A stretch of DNA of 64,000 nt, from contig NZ_KK073873.1 in assembly GCF_000585355.1 (NCBI RefSeq), forward strand, positions 2,957,703 to 3,021,702, given 5' to 3'. Origin of the DNA: Xylanibacter oryzae DSM 17970 (GTDB lineage Bacteria > Bacteroidota > Bacteroidia > Bacteroidales > Bacteroidaceae). This document shows, piece after piece, positions 54,928-62,779 of the stretch. Position numbers and translations under genes: made by a program. Every line of letters begins with the position of its first letter. Positions within the stretch are counted from its first letter, which is position 1. The notes under the pieces are model-generated. The model was not told where the DNA came from. It did no database searches and worked only from the letters and a program-made list of their open reading frames with translations.

Positions 54928-55512
54928 ATGAGTTTACTGACTGGTATATATGGCGGATCTTTTAATCCAATTCATAATGGTCATATCTTTCTTGCAAAGA
55001 AAATGCTTGAACAACTTGGACTGGATGAAATCTGGTTTGTAGTATCGCCTCAGAATCCTTTGAAATGTTCAGAAATCCTTCTTGATGATGAGAGACGGCT
55101 TGAACTTGTTCGTTTAGCGTTAAAGGATGAGAGGAATATGATTGTAAGTGATTATGAATTTCATATGCCTAAGCCATCATATATGTGGAATACTTTGGAG
55201 AGTTTGTCGCTTAATTATCCTGACAGGTCTTTTATCTTATTAATTGGCGCAGACAATTGGCAACGTTTTGATAAATGGTATAAACACGAAGATATACTTC
55301 ATAAGTATAAAATAGCTATTTATCCAAGAAAAAACTATTATATAAACGATCAGAAGTTACCGGATAATGTAAAAGTAATAAATACACAACTCGTAAATAT
55401 TAGCAGTACTCAAATTCGCGGGCGCATTAGAAGGGAGGAACAATTTGAAAATTTAGTTCCATCAGATGTAGCAGATTATATAGTCAAAGAAGGCTTATAT
55501 CGAAAACGTTAA
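54928..55512 (+). CDS. nadD: Nicotinate-nucleotide adenylyltransferase
   Basis: NadD makes deamido-NAD from NaMN and ATP. It has 194 residues, with GIYGGSFNPIHNGH (HxGH-type nucleotidyltransferase motif) and a C-terminal ISSTQIRGRI (ISSTxxR) signature. It is the third gene of the + strand housekeeping operon, followed by a new promoter for the envelope operon. Confidence 0.95.
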   Translation: MSLLTGIYGGSFNPIHNGHIFLAKKMLEQLGLDEIWFVVSPQNPLKCSEILLDDERRLELVRLALKDERNMIVSDYEFHMPKPSYMWNTLESLSLNYPDRSFILLIGADNWQRFDKWYKHEDILHKYKIAIYPRKNYYINDQKLPDNVKVINTQLVNISSTQIRGRIRREEQFENLVPSDVADYIVKEGLYRKR

Positions 55513-55523
55513 AATTGTGGCAT

Positions 55524-55557
55524 TTTGCTATAATACAAATTAAAAGCAGTACTTTTG
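55524..55557 (+). promoter_or_regulatory. -33/-7 promoter of the envelope-glycan operon
   Basis: TTTG at 55524-55527 and TACTTTTG at 55550-55557 are 22 bases apart, with the ATG at 55577. All later genes in the operon overlap or nearly touch, so this is probably their main promoter. Confidence 0.7.
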
Positions 55558-55576
55558 CATTAAATTTGCAAATTCA

Positions 55577-57409
55577 ATGGTTTTTTTTAGTCAGTTTTGT
55601 CGCCTAATTAATAAAGTGTTTTATCCGATAAGGAATAATGCACGGTTCTTCGTCTTTATGTACATACTAGGATTGGTCTGTGCCTTAAATGAAATACCTT
55701 TGCATTTGAAGGGCGCTACATCATATCCGTTAGCATGGATAGAGCTTTTTTTTGATTTATATTTCTTGTGCCTGATTCTAGTCGCATTACCCAAAAGGAT
55801 AAGAGTCTTGGTAAGGAGGATTATTTGTGTTATACTTTATTTTGCTGCAATTGTTGATGTCTTTTGTTATGTGAAGTTTGAATCGACACTTACTCCTACA
55901 ATGTTGTTATTGGTTGGCGAAACTAATGGGAGAGAGGCAGGGGAATTTATCACCGGTTATATCACTGCTGGTATATTTAACTCATTACTCGGCATAGTAA
56001 TATTAATAATTATATTGCACATATTATGTCTTTTTTATTCCAGATCTTTGCATCGCAAGAAGGGACGTTTCTATATGCTTCAGGCAATAATCAATGATAA
56101 TGCTCGTAATTTATCTGGCATATTGCAGCCGTTTTTTAGTATCTCTGCGTTATTGCTCTTGATATATGGAGCTTTTGTATGCTCTCATAATAAAGTAGCG
56201 ACATATCATTTGATGTCAGCTAGCAATATTGGTGATGTTGAACATACCCTCACAGAAAAAGGACATGCAGAATTATATCTACCAGTATATAGACTAATAT
56301 TTAGTATATATGCTAATCATCTTGCATCAAAACAGGTAGAAAAATTGATAGAGTCAATGAACAAAGTTGTAGTAGACAGTTGTTCATATCGCAGTAAAAA
56401 CATCGTTCTTATAATAGGAGAAAGTTATAATAAACATCATTCGCAATTATATGGGTACGAACATCCAACGACCCCAAGACAGGTCGCTTTGGCAAAAACT
56501 GGACTATTAGTACCTTTTACAGATGTGGTGTCTCCATGGAATCTTACGAGTTACGTATTTAAAAATGTATTTTCAACTCACGCTTTAGGTGAGCCCGGAG
56601 ACTGGTGTGATGGGGTCCTATTTCCACAACTTTTCAGAAAGGCTGGTTATCACGTATCTTTCATAACAAATCAGTTCCTGCCAAAAGCAAAGGAAGCTGT
56701 TTATGATTTTAGTGGAGGATTTTTCTTGAATAATCCTCAATTAAGCAAATCACAGTTTGATACACGTAATGCAAGTCTTCATACTTATGATGATGGTCTA
56801 TTGAAGGATTATGACGAATTACGCAAATATAATGGAAAAAATAACCTTATAATATTTCATCTAATGGGGCAGCATGTTAATTATAAACAACGTTACCCAT
56901 CAGATAGAAAGTTCTTTAAACCAGAAAGCTATGACCGTCCTGCATTGAGCGGAAGAGAAAAATACATATTGTCAGATTATGATAATGCTACACGGTATAA
57001 CGATTCTATTGTCGCATGTATTGTAAATAAATTTTATAATGAAGATGCAATCGTAATTTACATGCCAGACCATGGAGAGGAGTGCTTTGACAATGATTAT
57101 CATTTTTATGGTCGCTTGCACTCATCTGGTATTGACTATAGACTTGCACGTGAGGAATTCGAAATACCATTTTGGATATGGTGCTCTCATAAATATGCTA
57201 CGACACATCCATACATTTTTAAAGAAATCGTTGATGCAAAGACACGTCCTTTTATGACGGATAATTTGTCGCATATGCTTTTATATCTTGCAGGTATACA
57301 TTGTCCCCAATATAAATCTAAATTCAACTTGTTAAGTCCTGATTATGATGTGAATAGACCCAGAATGTTAAAACTTACTACTGATTATAATAAATTGGAA
57401 AAGAAATAA
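55577..57409 (+). CDS. EptA-like phosphoethanolamine transferase
   Basis: This inner-membrane enzyme moves phosphoethanolamine from phosphatidylethanolamine to lipid A or another glycan. It has 610 residues: five predicted membrane helices (~20-220) and then a periplasmic alkaline-phosphatase-like domain. Metal ligands are visible in IIGESYNKHHSQLYGY (Glu) and MPDHGEE (Asp-His). The Thr in WNLTSYVFKN is the likely phospho-intermediate residue. Its stop overlaps the next ATG by 1 base (TAATG). The acceptor could be the lipid-linked glycan of this operon rather than lipid A. Confidence 0.85.
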   Translation: MVFFSQFCRLINKVFYPIRNNARFFVFMYILGLVCALNEIPLHLKGATSYPLAWIELFFDLYFLCLILVALPKRIRVLVRRIICVILYFAAIVDVFCYVKFESTLTPTMLLLVGETNGREAGEFITGYITAGIFNSLLGIVILIIILHILCLFYSRSLHRKKGRFYMLQAIINDNARNLSGILQPFFSISALLLLIYGAFVCSHNKVATYHLMSASNIGDVEHTLTEKGHAELYLPVYRLIFSIYANHLASKQVEKLIESMNKVVVDSCSYRSKNIVLIIGESYNKHHSQLYGYEHPTTPRQVALAKTGLLVPFTDVVSPWNLTSYVFKNVFSTHALGEPGDWCDGVLFPQLFRKAGYHVSFITNQFLPKAKEAVYDFSGGFFLNNPQLSKSQFDTRNASLHTYDDGLLKDYDELRKYNGKNNLIIFHLMGQHVNYKQRYPSDRKFFKPESYDRPALSGREKYILSDYDNATRYNDSIVACIVNKFYNEDAIVIYMPDHGEECFDNDYHFYGRLHSSGIDYRLAREEFEIPFWIWCSHKYATTHPYIFKEIVDAKTRPFMTDNLSHMLLYLAGIHCPQYKSKFNLLSPDYDVNRPRMLKLTTDYNKLEKK

Positions 57410-58476
57410 TGAGTAAACAACTAATAAGTATAGCCGAATCAAAGGCTTTAAGGGGTATAGCAATATTGGGCATTATTTTACACAACTATTGCCATTTTCT
57501 GCCAGTCGTACAGGAAAATGAATATACCTTTGAAAGCAAATGGCCTAATATGTTATTAAAAAGTGTCGTGAGTATAGGGCCAAACTGCATGTTAGATCTG
57601 TTCTCATTTTTTGGGTGCTATGGTGTACCTATATTTCTTTTTGTAAGTGGTTATGGTCTTGTTATGAAGTATGAAGGGAAAAATACTAATGTTGTTAAGC
57701 CTTTTGCTTTTGTTAGCTATCATTATCTGAAACTTTTTCGTCTTATGTTCCTAGGTTATATAGCATTCGTTCTTGTGTGTTTCCTTCATCCCAGTGGATA
57801 TCATGATTATACAGTAGGTAATATAATGGCCCAAATGCTAATGTATATAAATATACTTCCAGATCCGGACCATATTATAAAGCCAGGCCCATATTGGTTT
57901 TTTGGATTAATGATAGAACTATACGTAGTTTATAGGGCATTTCTTTATAGAAGACATTGGGGAGTTACTGTAGGGATGATAATATTCTGCTGGCTTATTC
58001 AAGAATTTTGTGATCCGGCAGGTGATACGATTAATAGACTAAGATATAATTTCTTTAGTGGAATGTTGCCTTTTGGAGTTGGCATATTGTTTGCCCGTTA
58101 TGGTAGAGAATTAAAAAAAACTACATATGCTGTTGTTACATTTGTCTCGGTAGTGATTGTTTGCTTGTCAAGTTTTAATTTCCACGCATGGTTGTGGACT
58201 CCTCTTTTTGTTGTGACAGCTACATTGGGGTTCGTTAAAATACTACCAATTCTTATAATGAAAGCATTTGTATGGTTAGGCGCAATATCTGCAGCTCTTT
58301 TCGTAGCGCATCCTATAACGAGAGAAATCATAATACCAATGTCTTATCATGGTATGGTCTGGACAGGTATAGTAATATACTTGCTAACCTCAATAGTTCT
58401 TGCTTGGATATTTAAATATATTTTCCGTTATATTCCCAAACCGAAATTGAAAACCGAAATTGAAAACCGAAATTGA
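57409..58476 (+). CDS. Acyltransferase-3 family membrane protein (first copy)
   Basis: This 355-residue protein has about 10 transmembrane helices and belongs to the acyltransferase-3 (OafA/NolL) family, which O-acylates sugars in the envelope. The N-terminal motif ALRGIAILGIILHNYCHF has the conserved Arg and catalytic-type His. The last residues (KPKLKTEIENRN) are encoded by a 13-bp tandem repeat, so the reading-frame end depends on repeat number. It overlaps the next gene by 17 bases. Confidence 0.87.
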   Translation: MSKQLISIAESKALRGIAILGIILHNYCHFLPVVQENEYTFESKWPNMLLKSVVSIGPNCMLDLFSFFGCYGVPIFLFVSGYGLVMKYEGKNTNVVKPFAFVSYHYLKLFRLMFLGYIAFVLVCFLHPSGYHDYTVGNIMAQMLMYINILPDPDHIIKPGPYWFFGLMIELYVVYRAFLYRRHWGVTVGMIIFCWLIQEFCDPAGDTINRLRYNFFSGMLPFGVGILFARYGRELKKTTYAVVTFVSVVIVCLSSFNFHAWLWTPLFVVTATLGFVKILPILIMKAFVWLGAISAALFVAHPITREIIIPMSYHGMVWTGIVIYLLTSIVLAWIFKYIFRYIPKPKLKTEIENRN

Positions 58477-58479
58477 AAT
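58441..58479 (+). repeat. Three tandem 13-bp repeats at the acyltransferase gene junction
   Basis: Units CCGAAATTGAAAA (58441-58453), the same (58454-58466) and CCGAAATTGAAAT (58467-58479). The upstream gene stops at 58474-58476 inside unit 3, and the downstream frame starts at TTG 58460 inside unit 2. Because 13 is not a multiple of three, losing one unit puts the two genes in one frame with no stop between. Confidence 0.95.
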
Positions 58480-59482
58480 AGGCAACATAAGCAAATATCG
58501 TAGTGCCATTATGGGCATTGCAATGCTTTTTATAATAATGTTCCATATAGGCATGGATCATAAGTATATCTTATGGGGACTTGTAAAATGTGGAAATGTC
58601 GGCGTTGATATATTTCTATTCTTAAGCGGGATAGGTTTATGGTATTCTTGGACTAAAAAGCCTAATTTGAAACATTTCTATTGGCGTCGTTATCTTCGTA
58701 TATATCCAACATGGATAATAATTGCTCCATTGTTCTATATTCCTAATTATTTGTATCATGCAGGTTATAGTAGGAATGTACTTGATTTAATTGCTAATAT
58801 AACATTTAATTGGAGCTTTTGGAGAATAGATGATCTTACATTTTGGTATGTGCCTGCAATAATGATGATGTATATGTTTGCACCAGCGTACATGTCTTTA
58901 ATATCAAAGCGCCCTGTATATAGATGGCTCCCTGTTGTTGCTATAATATTCTGCTTTATGCAGCAATATGTTGCACCCATTAGTTCTCTTGTTGGCCATG
59001 TCGAAATATTTTGGAGTAGGATACCAATATTTCTCTTAGGTATAAATTGTGGTGAACTCGTTAGGCAGAAACGTACAATAGATAAATCTTCAATATGGTT
59101 ATTGATCATATTGTTTATGATGAGTTTGCTAGTATGCATAAACTTTGAGATGGTATGGAGGGGCCATTATCCACAAATACTTGAACGAATGAATTATATT
59201 CCACTAACAGTTTCACTTATATTGTTATTGGTAGTTGTTCTTGATTATGCGCCAAAATGGCTTTTGAAATCGTTTTCTTTTATTGGTGGCATAAGTTTAG
59301 AAGTGTACTTATTGCATGCGCATTTTGTTATTGTACAAGTTAATACTTTGCGACTCGGCTTTTGGCTCACTTTTATTATAACGACATTGATATCAGCACT
59401 AGCAGGTTGGCTTTTAAGTAAAGTGGTAACTTATATAACAGATAAAATCACAGCCTTATATAATAAATATTCTGTCAGATGA
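58460..59482 (+). CDS. Acyltransferase-3 family membrane protein (second copy)
   Basis: This second O-acyltransferase-like protein has 340 residues and about 10 membrane helices. The TTG at 58460 lies in the tandem repeat. A later ATG at 58511 would drop the conserved Arg before the first helix (KYRSAIMGIAMLFIIMFHIGM), so translation must begin upstream, by TTG with coupling to the preceding stop, or by fusion when the repeat contracts. A C-terminal half of membrane helices ends in YITDKI. It overlaps the UbiA gene by 4 bases (ATGA). Confidence 0.85.
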   Translation: MKTEIEIGNISKYRSAIMGIAMLFIIMFHIGMDHKYILWGLVKCGNVGVDIFLFLSGIGLWYSWTKKPNLKHFYWRRYLRIYPTWIIIAPLFYIPNYLYHAGYSRNVLDLIANITFNWSFWRIDDLTFWYVPAIMMMYMFAPAYMSLISKRPVYRWLPVVAIIFCFMQQYVAPISSLVGHVEIFWSRIPIFLLGINCGELVRQKRTIDKSSIWLLIILFMMSLLVCINFEMVWRGHYPQILERMNYIPLTVSLILLLVVVLDYAPKWLLKSFSFIGGISLEVYLLHAHFVIVQVNTLRLGFWLTFIITTLISALAGWLLSKVVTYITDKITALYNKYSVR

Positions 59483-60384
59483 GAGATATAATAAAATTAA
59501 TACGACCTAAACAATGGCTAAAAAATATATTTGTTTTAGTTCCAATTTTTTTTGGAGGTAGCCTTTGTGACAAATCTGATATGATAACAGGTTTTATAAC
59601 ATTCTTATCATTTAGTTTCGCCTCATCATCAATATATTGTTTTAACGATATACTTGATAAGGAAGCAGATAGTAAACATCCAGTAAAGCGTCTTCGCCCG
59701 ATTGCATCAGGCTCAGTTTCCGTAACTAAGGGTTATATGTTGATGATTATTATGATAATATTATCTATAGTATCATCACTAAGCCTTTTTCAATTTAATG
59801 CATATGAGAACTCGTATAATTGTTGGTTAGTCATAGCCGTAATACTTTCATATTGGGTCTTAAATATCTTCTATTGTGCAAAGTTTAAGCAATACGCTAT
59901 TGTCGATGTATGTATAATCGCATTTGGTTTTGTTCTTAGAATACTTGCAGGAGGTCTTGCTGCGAATATTGTGTTGAGCCATTGGATTGTTCTTATGACA
60001 TTTCTTCTTACGCTATTTCTTTCTTTTGCTAAACGGCGTGATGATGTAATAATGATGAATGAAACAGGAGAGGCTCCACGCAAAAATACAATTCGTTATA
60101 ATATTACATTCATTAACCAAGCAATTACAATCACTGCCTCTGTAACACTCGTATGTTATATAATGTATACAGTATCGCCAGAAGTTATTGCTCAGTTGCA
60201 TACTAGATATTTATATCTTACTAGTGTATTCGTAATATTGGGACTATTGAGATACATTCAAATAACTGTAGTTGATAAAAGGAGCGGTGATCCTACAAAG
60301 GTTATGTTGCGTGATAGGTTTACTCAGTTGATAGTATTACTTTGGGCCTTGTCTTTTATGTTTATAATATATATATTGAAATGA
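59479..60384 (+). CDS. UbiA-family decaprenyl-phosphate phosphoribosyltransferase-like protein
   Basis: This 301-residue polytopic prenyltransferase probably condenses PRPP with polyprenyl phosphate to give polyprenyl-phosphoryl 5-phosphoribose. The motif NDILDKEADSKHPVKRLRPIASG (about residues 54-76) has the NDxxDxxxD metal site and the HPxKRxRPIA run that mark the mycobacterial DPPR synthase branch rather than menaquinone or heme UbiA. The second site reads SFAKRRDDVIMM. ATGA overlap with the downstream HAD gene. Product identity is inferred from this motif. Confidence 0.82.
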   Translation: MRDIIKLIRPKQWLKNIFVLVPIFFGGSLCDKSDMITGFITFLSFSFASSSIYCFNDILDKEADSKHPVKRLRPIASGSVSVTKGYMLMIIMIILSIVSSLSLFQFNAYENSYNCWLVIAVILSYWVLNIFYCAKFKQYAIVDVCIIAFGFVLRILAGGLAANIVLSHWIVLMTFLLTLFLSFAKRRDDVIMMNETGEAPRKNTIRYNITFINQAITITASVTLVCYIMYTVSPEVIAQLHTRYLYLTSVFVILGLLRYIQITVVDKRSGDPTKVMLRDRFTQLIVLLWALSFMFIIYILK

Positions 60385-61334
60385 GAATAGAAGCATTCGA
60401 TTTTGATGGAACGCTTACTGATAGAGATACTTTACTAGAGTTTATACGATATACAAATGGTAATGCATCTTTTGTATTAGGTTTTTTGCTTTTTTCCCCA
60501 TTGCTTATACTTATGAAAATTCATTTGTATCCAAATTGGAAAGTAAAGCAACGAATCTTCTCTTATTTTTATAGAGGATGCTCTATTGTTGATTTTAATA
60601 GATATTGTATTGATTTTGCGGCGGATAAAAAATATCTACTCCGAAAAGAAGGCATGAGTACTGTTCAAAAAGCTATAAAAGAAGGCGCAAAAGTTCTTAT
60701 AGTAAGTGCTAGTATAGATAACTGGGTGAAACCATTTTTTGAAGGATTGGAAGTTACGGTATTAGGAACAAAAATAGATATTAAAGATGGGCTGATTACC
60801 GGCCGTTTCTTAACAAAGAATTGTTATGGGATAGAGAAAGTAAATCGTATAAATGCAGTTTGCCAACCACGTGCCGATTATACATTATTAGCTTATGGAG
60901 ATAGTTGTGGGGACAAAGAAATGTTAGAGTATGCAGATAAAGGATATTATAAACCTTTTAGAAAAAAGGATAATAACAATATTCATGAAATAAAAAGATT
61001 CTTAATAGTTGGTGGTATTGCAACAATAATACAGTTTACTGTATATAGGCTATTTTTGTATATACTTAATCCCACATTGGCAAATACAGTTGGTTATTTG
61101 GTAAGTTTTATGTTTAATTTCTATGCCTCAACAAAATATACATTTAATGTTGAGACGAATACAAAACATGGACTTGGATTTGCATTTTCACATTTAATAA
61201 ACTACCTTATGCAGACAGGATTACTTAATCTTTTTATATGGGTAGGAGTTAGTAAGAATTGGGCACAAATACCAATGTTTTGCATTTGTGTACCAACAAA
61301 TTTTGTATTAGTAAGGTTTTTTTTGAAGCGATAA
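60381..61334 (+). CDS. HAD-family phosphatase fused to a GtrA-like membrane domain
   Basis: This 317-residue two-domain protein starts at the ATG at 60381 (MRIEAFDFDGTLTD) in ATGA overlap with the UbiA gene. The N-terminal HAD-IB domain (~1-200) has DFDGTLTD (nucleophile Asp), IVSASIDNW (motif II Ser) and AYGDSCGDKEML (motif IV). The C-terminal ~115 residues hold four membrane helices of the GtrA type (FLIVGGIATIIQFTVYRLFLY). In the likely pathway the HAD part would remove the 5-phosphate from polyprenyl-phosphoribose and GtrA would help flip the product. Both roles are inferred by analogy to the mycobacterial arabinan precursor route. Confidence 0.85.
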   Translation: MRIEAFDFDGTLTDRDTLLEFIRYTNGNASFVLGFLLFSPLLILMKIHLYPNWKVKQRIFSYFYRGCSIVDFNRYCIDFAADKKYLLRKEGMSTVQKAIKEGAKVLIVSASIDNWVKPFFEGLEVTVLGTKIDIKDGLITGRFLTKNCYGIEKVNRINAVCQPRADYTLLAYGDSCGDKEMLEYADKGYYKPFRKKDNNNIHEIKRFLIVGGIATIIQFTVYRLFLYILNPTLANTVGYLVSFMFNFYASTKYTFNVETNTKHGLGFAFSHLINYLMQTGLLNLFIWVGVSKNWAQIPMFCICVPTNFVLVRFFLKR

Positions 61335-61336
61335 AG

Positions 61337-62776
61337 ATGACTAATTTAATGAATATTTTTAGAATACGTAAAGAGGAAAGATTACCGGCAACAGTCGCAT
61401 TACTAGTCGTAATCCTTCTTAATGCGTTGGTAATATATAAATACAATAGTGTGTTTATACATAATACAGGGGATGATTATTGGCAAGTGTTTCTACGCTA
61501 TTTCCATATATCAGGATATGATCCAATAACATACTCTGTAGTAACAGGATGGACAGTCCAATATAATGTATACCGCCATCCTCTTTTGGCTTTTATGATG
61601 TATCCACTATACCTCATTAACTATGGCCTTATGAGTATTACCGGGTTAAATTTTTCTCAGTATATTGTAGCATCAATATTAATATTAAGTGCTTTCTATT
61701 CTTTTATTTTTATTCGTCGTATATTTAGAGATGTCATATGCTTGAGCAATATTGATTCTACATTGCTTGCTACTATGTTTTTCTCTTTTGCTTATATAAT
61801 AGTTTCAATAACTGTTCCCGATCATTTTTCATTATCAATGTTTGTTATAATATTTACATTATATATATCGGGAGTAAAAATACGTAATCACACTGAATTT
61901 AAAAGATGGCAGTCTGTCATCTTATTTCTTGCCTCAGCTGGCATTACACTAAATAATGGAGCTAAAGTTCTGTTGTCTGTATTATTTGCTAATGGCAAAA
62001 AAATATTTCGTCCATTAAATATTTTATTAATAGTAATTTTGCCTATCATATTTTTGTGGCTATTTTGTAGCTATGAATATAAGACTTATATATTGCCAGG
62101 TGAGGAGCTCCGCAACATAGCTAAAGCGCAGCAGATAAAGAATGAAAAAGATAGTATATATAGAATTGTATCAGATACTGCAAGCGACAAGGATTCTGTA
62201 AAAATAGCTAATGCTGTAAAACTTGTTATGAAGCACCGTGCACATGCTATATATATGGCAACAATACATGAGCCATGGAGACAAAAAGGTAAACCAATAA
62301 CGAATAATGGATTTTTGAGTTGGACTGATACAACAACTTCACGGACAGGCACAATCGTTGAAAATCTATTTGGAGAGTCTATACAATTGCATAAAGATCA
62401 TCTTCTAGAGGACGTATTATATTTCAATCGTCCTATCATAGTAAAATATCATTCTATTATAAGTTATCTTGTTGAATCAATTATTATATTATTGTTTATT
62501 ACCGGCATATGGTTTGGTCGGTCTAATCGTTTTTTATGGCTGTGCATGTCTTGCTTCGCAATTGATATGTTGCTTCACCTTGGACTAGGATTTGGAATAA
62601 ACGAAATATACATTATGGGTCCGCATTGGTTGTTTGTCGTACCTATAGCGATAGCTTATTTTATAAAGTCTTTAAAAGGTAAAACTCTATATATTCTGCG
62701 AGGATTAATTTTAGCAATATCATGCTATCTTTTCATACACAATGTTTGGCTATATTCAGAATATTTATTTAAATAA
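61337..62776 (+). CDS. Polytopic membrane protein, DUF6080-like, first paralogue
   Basis: This 479-residue protein has about 11 membrane helices and starts 2 bases after the GtrA stop. It resembles GT-C-type glycosyltransferases in layout. An acidic pair lies early in a periplasmic loop (NTGDDYWQVF), followed by VYRHPLLAFMMYPLY and ITVPDHFSLSMF. A large soluble loop (~260-370) ends in VENLFGESIQLHKDHLLED, and IYIMGPHWLFVVPI comes near the C-terminus. I think it is DUF6080, but that is from memory. If it is a transferase, the lipid-linked pentose of this operon would be its donor (inference). Confidence 0.65.
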   Translation: MTNLMNIFRIRKEERLPATVALLVVILLNALVIYKYNSVFIHNTGDDYWQVFLRYFHISGYDPITYSVVTGWTVQYNVYRHPLLAFMMYPLYLINYGLMSITGLNFSQYIVASILILSAFYSFIFIRRIFRDVICLSNIDSTLLATMFFSFAYIIVSITVPDHFSLSMFVIIFTLYISGVKIRNHTEFKRWQSVILFLASAGITLNNGAKVLLSVLFANGKKIFRPLNILLIVILPIIFLWLFCSYEYKTYILPGEELRNIAKAQQIKNEKDSIYRIVSDTASDKDSVKIANAVKLVMKHRAHAIYMATIHEPWRQKGKPITNNGFLSWTDTTTSRTGTIVENLFGESIQLHKDHLLEDVLYFNRPIIVKYHSIISYLVESIIILLFITGIWFGRSNRFLWLCMSCFAIDMLLHLGLGFGINEIYIMGPHWLFVVPIAIAYFIKSLKGKTLYILRGLILAISCYLFIHNVWLYSEYLFK

Positions 62777-62779
62777 GAT

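Noticed and set aside
58511..59482. ATG at 58511 as the start of the second acyltransferase
   Set aside because: It would remove the conserved Arg just before the first helix that the family needs.
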